From: Lingula anatina
Lineage: Eukaryota; Brachiopoda; Lingulata; Lingulida; Lingulidae
DNA: 43,862 nt
Direction of reading: 5' to 3'
Assembly (NCBI RefSeq): GCF_001039355.2
Contig: NW_019774469.1
Coordinates: forward strand, 472,382 to 516,243
Both the position numbers and the translations under genes were made by a program. The notes below the pieces were generated by a model that was not told where the DNA came from, did no database searches, and worked only from the letters and a program-made list of their open reading frames with translations. How positions within the stretch are numbered: position 1 is the stretch's first letter; every line of letters starts with the position of its first letter. Shown one piece after another: positions 11,507 to 21,982 of the stretch.

Positions 11507-11705
11507 CCCAGAGATAAGATCGATCCAAACTAGATCGACCTAACTCCCTGGGGGCTCACGCTAAATAGCTGTCAGCCGAGCGGGCACGAAAGTTAATTAC
11601 CCCCTTACAGCTTGTAGTAGGCGGGACGGACATTTTAGCCGGATTATCTGACAGTAATCTAGTGAGACTCCCCACGGGGATAGATCGATCTAAATGTCTG
11701 GGAAT
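11504..11705. mobile_element. Foldback/MITE-like element with attcccaga termini
   Basis: The ends are attcccaga (11504-11512) and its reverse complement tctgggaat (11697-11705). The arms also share agatcgatc and a ctgtcag segment in inverted orientation. The element is about 200 bp with no coding capacity, which fits a non-autonomous DNA element. Confidence 0.6.
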
Positions 11706-11953
11706 ACGCCCGTAGACCAGGGCCAATCTCTGACATTCCGTCTGATGTGATATTCAAGCGGCACCTTTATTTATGCAACAGCTACTGCCTGCACCTGTGA
11801 AGAATTTGCCTTAGTTCCAAAGCACTATTTTCGAAACCATTATACCCTCTCTCCTCTCATTAAAAAACACATTAAACATCTCCCGACATTTTCTTTGATT
11901 AAACGCGCTGTATCACAAGCACGTAAGGTGTCAGCGGTTAACTGCTCATCTCC

Positions 11954-11962
11954 TACTATAAA
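11954..11962 (+). promoter_or_regulatory. TATA-like box of the second cysteine-rich gene
   Basis: actataaac lies about 120 bp before the ATG at 12079, the same spacing as in the upstream paralogue. Motif and position only. Confidence 0.4.
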
Positions 11963-12078
11963 CTGGGAACGCTAGCGTCTTTCACGCCGTCACGCACTCC
12001 TCTGCCCGCGTCTTGGTGTCTGGTTTCTTAAGCCACGGTATCATCACTGTTTGTGTCGTCTCAACCCCCGTCTCCGCC

Positions 12079-14519
12079 ATGAGGATCGTCCTGCTCTTGT
12101 GTATGTTGTGTGCTGTCGTCTCCGCCACCAGCGCTGGCGACAGGGAAAATACGTTAAAGAAGCTCCTGTTGCGTCTACTGGACGGTGAGTTGAAGGGCTA
12201 TTTTTCAAAATACTGTCTTGTTTTTAAGTATATGGTCATGAGAAAACACACTATCCCAGACTATCTGGCATACATAATAAATAGTCCTTTTGTGTCAGTT
12301 TAGCATTATTCTTACAAAAGCGTGTTATTTTTTCCTCAAGTACTTAAGCTAGAAATATAGAAATAAATATTTATACAAACGGTTTTTTGAGTGTAAATAA
12401 TATATACTTCCCTCAACAGAAGAAACAGACAAAAGTTCTGAACATTCGAAAACAGAGGAGAAAGACGACGCCAAAGAGAAGGAAGAGGTAGACGACCATG
12501 ATGAAGACCTGACTCTAAGAGGTAAGTAATTCATTTCTACAGCATAATGACATTGCTTCTTTACATAAAATACAGAAGGGATATATAACTATTGGATTCA
12601 TTGTTGTTAACACATAGTTTAAGTTTTTCGGCGTCTCCCTGATTGCTGGACATTGCAGAGGCCACGTTTGAATAATACACACACTGGACAATAGAAGCGT
12701 CACCCCCTGAATCAGAGTAATCAAAGTTATAACTTTGATTACTCTGAATCAGGGGGTGACGCTTCTATAATGCCTGGTCTACTGACTAATGAATACAAAA
12801 TCGCTGTACCCTGGAATTGTATTGTTGGTCTTTTTATGAAATTTGATGTTAGTAAAATTATACCAGGAGCATATCATTCAACAGTTATTTATCTCCCCCA
12901 AAGTGTTGGTTCAGTAGGGGTGACACTTCTATTGTCCAGTATGTGTATATGGGTTGCCAGTGACACTTAGTGGGAGCCTGGGGACGCCAGATGTATGCTG
13001 TTAACAGAAAAGGTTTGCCAATACTCTCTAGCTCTCTGTGATGGTGCCTGATGACGTCATCGCTGTTGTCCACACTGCCAGTGACACGTCCTTTCTAAGA
13101 TGCCGGTGTCAGAACTTGGGTTGACATGGATGGAGATAGTTTAACTCGTAGTTCTAATTTTCCTTCACGGCTTTTGTACTACCCGAACCACTTCCGGTTG
13201 GTATTACTTGTGTTGGTCTATTATAAAAGTCACAGGCCTAGTTATGAATGCTTCAGAAATATAAAAATATTAAAAAGAACAGAAATTAGAAAAAGGCAGT
13301 TCACTTCATAAGGTAAGCGTAATGAGAGAGTTACTGTGACAGGAGTGGTGTGTATCCGGTGGAACCGTTAGTCCGTTTTCCATTACTTTGTCGATTTCTG
13401 CAGGTAAACTGTAGACAAAGCACCATGCTGTACATGTAATAAATTATATTTTATTATCCTATCTACATACCATAAGAAGCTTCTTTCGTAGTATATTGTA
13501 CATATATTGAACGGATAACAACTCTTCGAATGATATACATATTTCACAATAAATACATTGCAAACAACTCATAGATATGAAGTTTTTTACCACGACAACG
13601 GCGGTTATCACAATTATTTTGGAATTTGTGATTGCCATCTTACCACGTGACTTCCATAGTTGGCTGCCCTCTGTATTTATCTTTTAAGAGATTATAAAAA
13701 AACAAACAAACAAAAAAAACTTTGAATGTCGGAACGGATTCAGTAACCATTAGTAATTATGGCAAAATTGTTATTTACCCCAGGAGAGTCAATTTTTGGC
13801 CAAAATAAAGTCGTTATCCATTTAATCACACTGTCTTTTATTTGCCTCTCCCCAGGACTGATCGGACTAGAGGAGTACCTGAAGTGCCACAAGTGTGAAA
13901 AGAAAGACATCCACACCCGACCTCTGTACTGCAGAGTCAGCGAGAAGAACGTTGAGAGCGGAGAGTTTGAAGTGTGCGAAGTTAGCCAGCGGATTATACA
14001 CAGTAAGTTAGCCAGCGGATTATGCACAGTAAGTTAGCCAGCGGATTATACACAGTAGGTTAGCCAGCGAATTATACACAGTAAGTTAGCCAACGGATTA
14101 TACACTGTAAGTTAGCACATATAATACATGCAGTCCACGTCACATTAAATACATACTGGTGTTAGACATGATGACTGTCAGTCAGAAAACAAAATACCTC
14201 AGATTTTTTGGTCCTGGTCATGGTATCTTGGTCTTTTTTTGGTGTGCTGATGTTCTGATGTTAAAACTAAACAATTTGTTCGTGTATTTGTTTTTATATA
14301 ACAGTATGATTGTTCCATCGATTGAAAATAGGTTAATTAGAATATTAATCATTTTTCTCTTTAGGCGGTCAAAGATTCCAAAATTGCAAACGCAAGGAAG
14401 GCAGCAAATGCACAGGTGAAGTGAAGGAATGTGAGTCGAAGAGATGCGTGCTCACTTCCGGTTGTAATGGACCAATCACGTGCGAGGTGTACACCAAGAA
14501 ATGTCACAAAGTCTGCTAA
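12079..14519 (+). CDS. Secreted acidic/cysteine-rich protein B, 4 exons, 169 aa
   Basis: Exons 12079-12184, 12420-12521, 13856-14002 and 14365-14519. All introns are in phase 1 and the joined frame ends at TAA 14517-14519. The start ATG, in GCCATGA context, is chosen because it begins the hydrophobic signal peptide (IVLLLCMLCAVVS) and aligns with the paralogue at 6528; an upstream in-frame GTG region is ignored. The plan is the same as protein A: an ENTLKKLLLRLLDG helix, a Glu/Asp/Lys-rich exon 2, then 12 Cys spaced C-2-C-11-C-14-C-15-C-7-C-6-C-4-C-5-C-5-C-6-C-3-C. Exon 3 is 147 nt in both genes. Oddities: the exon 3 donor is tandemly repeated in the intron (14003-14116), intron 2 holds a Tc1-like MITE, and the start of intron 2 has an exact copy at 11426. 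Confidence 0.85.
12678..12945. mobile_element. Tc1/mariner-type MITE with TA target duplication
   Basis: The terminal inverted repeats start with CACACACTGGACAATAG at 12678 and close with the matching sequence ending at 12945 (CACATACTGGACAATAG in reverse). The repeats then continue into a GTCACCCC region. TA dinucleotides flank both ends (12676-12677 and 12946-12947), the target duplication of Tc1/mariner elements. It is 268 bp, has no transposase, and sits in intron 2 of the gene at 12079-14519. Confidence 0.8.
12691..12768. repeat. 78-bp perfect palindrome
   Basis: Bases 12691-12729 are the exact reverse complement of 12730-12768, with the centre in gttataac and no spacer. The arm is the left terminal repeat of the MITE at 12678, so that end exists as a head-to-head double copy while the right end is single. 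Confidence 0.95.
13981..14116 (+). repeat. 26-bp tandem repeat carrying the exon 3 splice donor
   Basis: The last 22 bases of exon 3 (13981-14002) plus the donor GTAAGT are iterated with a 26-bp period. GT donors fall at 14003, 14029, 14055 (GTAGGT), 14081 and 14107. Units differ by one or two bases. Confidence 0.9.
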
Positions 14520-14721
14520 AACGCTGTCTAAAGAAGAAGAAAGATTGTCGCACTTTGTTCTTTTACAGATCTAAGAATACACTTGACTAAATCTTGACTG
14601 ATTATGACATATCAACTTGTAGGACATGAAAATGCTGGATTCCTTACACAAAACTATAAACGATATTGGCGCCAATTGGAAGTGCTTTACAGTGGCTATT
14701 GGAAAAGGAATCGTTCCTAAT

Positions 14722-14727
14722 AATAAA
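14722..14727 (+). terminator. Poly(A) signal AATAAA of the second cysteine-rich gene
   Basis: A canonical AATAAA lies about 200 bp after the stop at 14519 and is the first good hexamer downstream. Confidence 0.45.
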
Positions 14728-14989
14728 GTAGATCAAAATATTTTAAAACATGTCCTTTTATGGGTAATTATTTTTACTGCCGGCTTCCTATAGAGGAACA
14801 TAGAACTAATTGTAGAATTCCATGCCTTTGCTGGCAATGATGTTCTGGTTCGGGAATATAGAAGAAAGAACTGAATTTTCAGCAAGCTTTTGTTGTTTAG
14901 ATAAACAGTTTTTATTTGTAAGTTTTAGATGTTAAGAAACTTGAAGTCAACTTACAAAATGTTCACTTAATTCCCGTTTCTGTAGGGAT

Positions 14990-16850
14990 GCTCGTGAACC
15001 GTGGTGTAATGGTAACACACAAATCGACTCCTCGCAAAGTCCCCCAAAACTGCAAACGCAGTTAGAGAACCAGTTTCGATTCAGAAATCTGACATTTGTT
15101 AGGACGCTAGTCTACTGTAGAAGATACAGCTTTCATTAAAGATAGAAAATTTAACATGTGCTTTGTAATGCATTTCTTTCTTTTTTTTTCTTTTTGTTAT
15201 CATCTACCCAAGATGTTGAGTTCACTGTAAATTTTTCAACAGCAGTCTACCTGAAATGGGCGTCAATCACATGATATGATCCATGCCACTTCTGTCTGCC
15301 AGAAGAAAAATAATTGTCTACAAACTATTAGCGTAGGTGCATTGATGATCTCAGTGTCTTTACAGTTCAGCTGTTGTCTTAAACCGTGGCACATAAATCT
15401 ACCAGAATTAGCTTTTTAAAGCAAAACAAAACAATTGAGCTCCCTCTACCAGCAGACAAACTGTCACCTGAAAACCAGAACACATAAAACTGTCACATCC
15501 ACAGTGATTTCTTGTCAACGATTGTAATTCAGGAGTCAAGTAATTTGGACAAAATGCTAATTCCCGGGGTTTGTTTATAACGTTTATTTCACAGTGGGTG
15601 TTAATTCACTAAGGAGTGGGACCGTGGTTTGGTATTAGTTCAGCGTGGAAGACGAGGACAGGTGACACGGAAAGTGACACCAAGGACACTGGCGAGGACA
15701 ACGACAATGTGCCATAATGGCTAAATGAACGTTATGCGTGTTTGTGTTTGTGTCTGTGTAGGGGGTGGGGTATTAAGTGGTCTGGCATACCGAGGACAGC
15801 CTACGCACGTTCCAGTCAGTATTATCACCCGGTGAAGTATGCAGGTGTGGGAGGGAGGGAGGGGAGGTGCCGGGGGGGGGGGGTAGGTTCACTCAGTCCA
15901 CTTAGTAAATGATTAAACGTGCAGGCGGACTCATGCTGTAATGGCAACAACAACAACAAAACATTTTAATTTTAATTCAATTAAAATCGCTTTACCTAAC
16001 AATATCGGTTTCTCAATACCAGAGAGTACAAGAGACAGAGGTATAAACTGCAGAGTGAAATTTAAAGTAGATACTTTCCCATCTAATAAATCTCATGGAC
16101 TCGACACCAGTGTAGTTACGTGTGCAACCCCGACACATTAATTACTGAAACTGATCTCGATGTAATTAAAGTCCATCCACAAGTCAAAGTTTTCAAGATA
16201 TTTCCATACCGCTACTAATAGACTCAATGGTTAACGCTCAGCAACACCCCAAGAACCACGTTGCCAGAATCCATGGTGCTTCACAGCAGCTTGTCTCATG
16301 GTCCGAGTAAGCTCACGTTATCGTTTCCTTCTCCTTTATGTTTTAAAGTAAATGTCTTTTATATAAACGTTGGGCCGTGTATGTGTTGTCATATATCAGA
16401 TAAATCTTTTCAGTTTGTTGACGGCCAGGATATAAACGGAGGGAGGGGGGTCTCTTTTGCCGAGTCTGTCTATTGCTGAGACGCCAAAGAGAGTTCCAAA
16501 ACGGTTCTTCATATTTGATTGACTCGCATGAGATTTCAAGATACACTGACTGACTTTACAAATCGCCCGTTTCTTCAGTAAACCGAGGATAAAAGGAATC
16601 TTGAATCCATAACCCTGAAAAGTCAGTGCATGAATCGTATCAAGATAATGTGACAAACACTAGTCAATGTTAGCTCAAAGGCTCAATGCTCGCGCACCTT
16701 TGAAGCGGTTTCCTGTGGTGACCCTGTTTGGCCACAGAATCTGCGAGCAGTCTGTTACAAAATTCTATACATTTTTAGAGGCACATGAGATATCAGATGG
16801 TGTTCTGTTTACATGTCCTGTATACCACTGGCTTAATTTAGATGTAACCA
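14990..16850. other. Intergenic, with a weak tRNA-like stretch and poly-G runs
   Basis: The spacer has an A-box-like tggtgtaatgg at about 15003 and a B-box-like gtttcgattc at about 15071, a spacing too wide for a tRNA. A G-rich run lies at 15871-15881. No domain-bearing ORF was found. Confidence 0.5.
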
Positions 16851-16867
16851 TAGAAGACAGTTCGTAT

Positions 16868-16951
16868 CTCTTTCTCTTTCTGTCTCTCTTATTTCTGTTT
16901 GCGTGTATTTCATTGTGTGTGTGTGCGTGCACGCGTGCATGTGTGTGTGTT

Positions 16952-16996
<45 letters not shown>
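16868..16996. repeat. Compound microsatellite (TCT)/(TG)n/(GA)n
   Basis: Pyrimidine-rich, then TG-rich, then (GA)n sequence in succession, with no other content. Confidence 0.9.
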
Positions 16997-17121
16997 AGGC
17001 AGGGTTAGGCGTCTCATTACGCCCCTGGATAAATTCCACCGATTAAAATGTTTGCTCCACTTTGAAGTAGACGTTACAAAACATTTGCAGCCATCATTTG
17101 CCTATAAATGTGTCCCTAATG

Positions 17122-17133
17122 GATATATATAAG
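17122..17133 (+). promoter_or_regulatory. TATA-like box of the third cysteine-rich gene
   Basis: gatatatataag lies about 275 bp before the ATG at 17405, further away than in the two paralogues. An extra 5' UTR intron is possible. Weak evidence. Confidence 0.3.
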
Positions 17134-17404
17134 GACATGGATGCCTCTTAAACCACCGACCAGTGTGCTTGCATGAAATTAGACCAGAAACGCATCCATA
17201 TATTAAACCGCCCCTCACTGGTGACACTAAAGGGCACAGAAATCTTCTTAACCAGACCGTCTAGCGTCTCACATTGAGTCAGTCGTGTGTATCCACGCGG
17301 AGGAGCAAACGTCTTCACCAAAACTCTACCCGTACACCTACCTTCCGCTGCCACATTCACTTAAAGAGGGAGGGACGCCGTCTTCATCAGACGCCAGGAG
17401 AAGC

Positions 17405-20306
17405 ATGAAGCCTGCTGTGGGGATTTTGGTCTTGCTGTGTGCCGTTGTGGGGGTGGCAAACTGCTCTGCAGACGACACCAGAGAGAAACGCAGCTCTTTC
17501 ACTAAAATCCTCGACGTGTTAAAAAGAATTCTGTATGATGACGACAGCGATGATGATGGTAACGGTAGCTTTGTTTTAGGTCTCTTTTGCACGTCTTCTT
17601 GATTAACAAAGAATTGTGAATTCCTTCTCTATAATAATGTAGGCAAATAGCAAAAAAAATAGTAACACTCTTGTTAAGAAACACATTTTGTGTATCAATA
17701 ATTTAGTTAATGAGTAGGGTTATACAAGTAGATACAGCTTTACCTCATTCGTGTGGATTGTAGAACAAAACAGACTGTGAATTTCCTAAAAAGTATAAGA
17801 ATCCCGGTCTTTTCATTTGCGTTATTACTTAAAAAATATATACCATAATGTCAAAAAATTAATTTGTAGACCAAACTGAAGATAGTTTTGACGACGAAGG
17901 CGACAACGACGTCAAAGAAGAGGACAAAGAAAACTGGGAGAAATACTTAGAAAAATTAGGTACGAGTGGTTTTTGTGCGTGATGCATTCCTCAACACCAA
18001 AAACTTATTTGTGAGTTCTTGTTATTCAGAAACCAACATGATAATGGTTGTTTCGCTCTCTGTAGACAGACATTATACGGTCTCGGTTATTAACTGTAAC
18101 ATTCCAGTCATCCAGTGTACGTCTGAGGTATGTAATGGATAAGTAGGTCAAGGAGAAGTGTGGAAGAGTTTGTGTGTGTAGCCAGGGGTATTTGTATGTA
18201 TGTGTGTTTGCGCGTGTTCGCATGTGCGTGTGTGTGCTTGTGTTTATATGTTCACGTGTGTGCGTGTGAGTACTTGTATTAGTGTGTTCGCGTGTGTGCA
18301 TGTGTGTGTGTGTATGTATGTGTGCGTGTTTGGGGATATGAACTGACAGGTAGACAGTTAAAGTATAGTAGCATGAAGATACTTTTTTCAGTTATAAATA
18401 TTCCAATGGCTTTATAATGTTTTATGTCCTTCAGAAAATGATGAAAAATAATGCACCTCGATAGAGCCCCTGTTTTATGCATATCTTAATAAGTATTTTC
18501 ATTAATACTTTCATTTTCTTTTCTTTCTTTGTTTTCATCTTTATGGAAAAATATGTAGTAGATTAAAACTTTTCAGGAAAATGTGAGAACTGCACTAGTA
18601 CATCCCATCGTTGGATAGTTACCTGCGGCAAAAGGTAAAGAACAATATGCACTACATCTCTACTAAACTATGGTCACCAAATTCAATAGCCATAACAGCC
18701 ATACAAGTCCCTATATTTCCCCCGCTATATGTGTTTTCCTAAAATATTAAATCATTTCTCTTCTAGGTCAGACTTTTGGTATATTACATGTCAGAGTGGT
18801 TTCCAATAAACTTAGTGTCATGTTTAAGGCAGGCTGGGCCCAGTTTCATCAACTCTGAATAGCGCTATCTTCTGGATGACGCTATCCATTGGATGGAATT
18901 GTTATCCTCTGAGCAATTATCCTGTGCGTTAAGTAACGTTTACTTAACACTAGAAACTTATTTTTGTCTCTGGCTTTCCTTTCCATGGGTTAAAAAAGAC
19001 TGCTGTCCCTAGGATAACTTTCCAGAGGATAACAATTTTATCCAAAGGACAATGTTAGCAATAGGATAGCGCTATCCCGTATTGATGAAAGTGGGCCCGA
19101 GAGTTTTATCCAAGACGGCCGCAAATGCCCATTCTAAGTTATACCTATGATACCGGACCACGCTCTCCTTGTTAAACAATTGACAGCTTTAAATTTCGCA
19201 TACAACTTCAATGTTAAAATCTTAGTCAATAAATTATCTGGAATTTATAATGAGCTCTAAATCATGCTTGAAAAGTTTAATGCATCAATACTGAAGACAA
19301 CTGTAGTGGATAGTTATTTAACTGAGTGTTGGCTGTCATTGTGGATTCATCATAAAACTTTATTATGATGTTAAAGTAGTAAATATTTGCAAATAAATCA
19401 ATATGTAGTGTGAATTTGTGATAAGGTATTGGCATGGGACAGGTCGTATATGCTGAAGTGTAATTGGCGGCCATTTTGAATTGTCACGTTACCCATGCAG
19501 GGCTTCCATGGGACTTCACGTAAATACATGGCGAAAAATAAATTCTCTGGCAATTTTGTACACGTGAAACCTTATCCTGCCTGGGTATACACCACATTTA
19601 AGAAATATCGGAGTGGATAAAGGTAGTTTCTTTTACCAGTCATATCCCTCAATGATAATGCAACATTGATCATAAATACATAGAACTCTACAGTGTACAT
19701 CATTTTGTGTAGACATTGTTTGCTTTAGTAAACCATAAGTTCCCTCACAGGGTCCATATACAGTATTATTGAGAACCTTCCAAATTATCTTGTTCATCCA
19801 TCCTCCATTTTTGAACGAGTTCCAAGACTCACGTTGAATTATTTGATAATTAATGTAGATCAGTTCAGAACTTAATTTATGTAAATTTAATTCGTCTTAT
19901 CTCTTTAAGGTCTTCAGATCCGACAGACTGGGACAATAAAACTATTGGGCGATCCTTTTTACTGAACATATAGCTCTAAATTTTAATTCTTGTCTTTTAA
20001 AAGAAGACAAATTGGCTATCAGCTACATGTATTTTAAAATTCAAATGATCCTTTTAGTCCGTGATCTTACTGTGATATATACATATTATTACCAATTCCA
20101 GGAGCACGGCCAAGAAAGGGAAGTACGAGGTGTGCGGTTACATCCAGGGATCTCGGAAATTTTACTCTATAAAACAGTTGGAAGGAGAGTGTTTCAACGG
20201 CGGAACATATGAGTTGTGTGCTGTTAACAGGTGCATGAAATTAAAGGGCTGCTACGGGAGGTTTGAGCTTCTTTACTGGAAGACCACCTGCAGGAACCAG
20301 TGTTAA
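17405..20306 (+). CDS. Secreted acidic/cysteine-rich protein C, 4 exons, 168 aa, with 10 of the 12 cysteines
   Basis: Exons 17405-17558, 17870-17959, 18577-18634 and 20102-20306 (TAA 20304-20306). Introns are in phases 1, 1 and 2, and the joined frame is open. An alternative exon 1 donor at 17564/17565 would add two codons in frame. Exon 1 gives a signal peptide (VGILVLLCAVVGVA), a furin-like R-E-K-R at residues 26-29, an amphipathic segment and an Asp run. Exon 2 is acidic, and exons 3-4 carry the cysteine domain. It starts C-2-C-10-C and ends C-4-C-5-C-12-C-3-C. Compared with its paralogues it lacks Cys5 (Ile here) and Cys10 (Leu here). Its third intron lies between Cys3 and Cys4, whereas proteins A and B have theirs between Cys4 and Cys5. 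Intron 3 contains a MITE and a possible alternative last exon. The family is unrecognised. Confidence 0.8.
18160..18345. repeat. TG-rich low-complexity tract in intron 2 of the third cysteine-rich gene
   Basis: Imperfect (TG)n with interspersed ta, cg and tt. Simple sequence only. Confidence 0.85.
18767..18809 (+). other. Candidate alternative terminal exon of the third cysteine-rich gene
   Basis: A strong acceptor (atcatttctcttctag, ending at 18766) is in phase with the exon 3 donor at 18634. It would add SDFWYITCQSGFQ and stop at TAA 18807-18809. AATAAA at 18805-18810 overlaps that stop. The product would be a short secreted protein with four cysteines in its C-terminal part. Inferred from splice signals and frame only. 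Confidence 0.35.
18836..19098. mobile_element. MITE/foldback with GGGCCC-TTTCATCAA termini
   Basis: The left end GGGCCCAGTTTCATCAA and the right end, reading GGGCCCACTTTCATCAA in reverse complement, are followed in both arms by atagcgctatc and ttgttatcctctg. The arms are about 75 bp with a few mismatches. It lies in intron 3 of the third cysteine-rich gene. No coding capacity. Confidence 0.75.
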
Positions 20307-21480
20307 TTGACTGACACGGAGGCAGTAACTGGCCGGGCAAGCCGAGCGTCGGAACGAAAATATACGAACATCATTTATGACTTGAAATCGGTGGCTTCAT
20401 AATTCAAAGAAGAAGCCAATTAAGCCAATTATTTACAGATATGCTGTTTCTTTTAATGAAATATTAGACAAGAAAATAACAAAGTATATGTTATTGAAAG
20501 TATACAGGTATAACTAATGGCGGTATCCGCTGCTTGCCAGCATAATAAATACAATAATATAAAAACAAAGCAAAGAAATTAGGTGTTGTTTATTGTGATC
20601 CATACTGAAAACGTGTTAAGAATGTTGTAACCCTTCGCCCAAAACTCCTTATTTACTGCCTTCCATACATTTGTTTGGGTAATAAACAAATCTTTGGTGT
20701 TCATTGACTAAATTTATTTACATTTACACACATTTCATCTTACGTGTGACGTCATAATTGCGATTTTGGTGTAAAATCTAAAAAAAATCTGTTTCCCAAA
20801 TTTCTCCTTGACCTGAGCATCCACGATCACCGTTCAACGCCGATGTAATGATATCATATAGTATTCCAAACCCTGCCAGTGAATTTTCTTAAAAGTCTTA
20901 CCTCAGATTTTATCGTTGATAAAGCCAAATTATGATTTGTTTAATGAAAATCTGGAATAAGGGGCTCATAACTCCATAACAAAAACATTTAAAACAAAAA
21001 TATGGCACGGGATTGTAGTCTTTACACTCCTGGTCAACTCTGCCAATTTTTGGGGTAAAATCTTGTTAGCCCCATACCGATTGTTTTCTCACCTCAAAAT
21101 ACATGTAGAAAGGTGTTAAAATTGACGATTAAAGCTCTCAGATGCCTATGCTTATACATTGCAAGAAAATATATGAACGCCGATAATTCATATTTTAGCT
21201 GCACGAAGATAGATCGAAAATAACCAGCAAAGTCCTTTCTTTATAATTCTTGCTATTTCTTAAAATTGAAGGGGACAGGTCAGCCCCCCCCCCATGTCTC
21301 CTCACAAACTACGAAGTACAAGGAACGGAAGTTGAGGGTCCTGCTCGTGTTTTTGTTTTGTTTTTTTTAACTGGACACTACATTCGGAAGTCCCCTCAAG
21401 ACCGTGCACTTTTTGTTCAAAAATTCCCGGAGTGACTCCACAGTGAAGACTATTAACACAAAATTGTTGCGGCGGCCGCT
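20307..21480. other. 3' flank and spacer
   Basis: AATAAA at 20544-20549 is a likely poly(A) signal for the gene ending at 20306. The remainder is an AT-rich spacer before the TRIM-NHL 3' flank. No gene seen. Confidence 0.55.
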
Positions 21481-21982
21481 TTGTTTTTGTTAAATCTCAG
21501 TGCTAATGAAATTCATGATGACGACGACAATTCACATAAGCAAAACACATTTGATTTTATTTCTAAAACATCAAATTGTATTTTAGAGTATCAATTATCT
21601 GCAGAGTCTCATCTTTATAGCTCTTGTTATATGCCATATCTACCATACGCTAATTAACATTAATAATTATAATGATAATAAAAATAATACCAATTTAATT
21701 CATAAATAGACAAAAAAAAAAAAGATATCTGTAAACAATCAAATTCTAAAAGTTAAAAAAGGAGCTGTTAATAAAATAAATTATCTGTTGATCTGCAGCA
21801 GGCAAAAATGATAAAAACGATGAAATTGATATCCTGTCTTTACGCTTGTATGTATCGAATTCATACATAATTTCTTCACACTTTCAGTATGTATATTAAA
21901 CAAACACAGAGCTGGATGGTGTTAAAGAACGTTTGTAGTGTGTTCAGTACATTTTCATCATTATAGTGTCAAATCATATAAG
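21480..21982 (-). repeat. Downstream module of the TRIM-NHL genes, copy 1
   Basis: Shares ordered short blocks (atttgattttatttctaaaacatcaa, then a gttgatctgcagcag-like segment, then aaattgata) with 34060-34515, 35860-36480 and 37930-38568. It follows the stop codon of the gene at 21983-24190 and probably includes its 3' UTR. Confidence 0.55.

Noticed and set aside
14990-15080. A tRNA gene
   Set aside because: A-box and B-box-like motifs are about 68 bases apart instead of about 44, the B-box has an extra T, and no acceptor stem pairs. At most it is a degraded tRNA-derived SINE.
16667-17008. A 113-aa ORF with a hydrophobic centre
   Set aside because: Its second half is translated microsatellite sequence.
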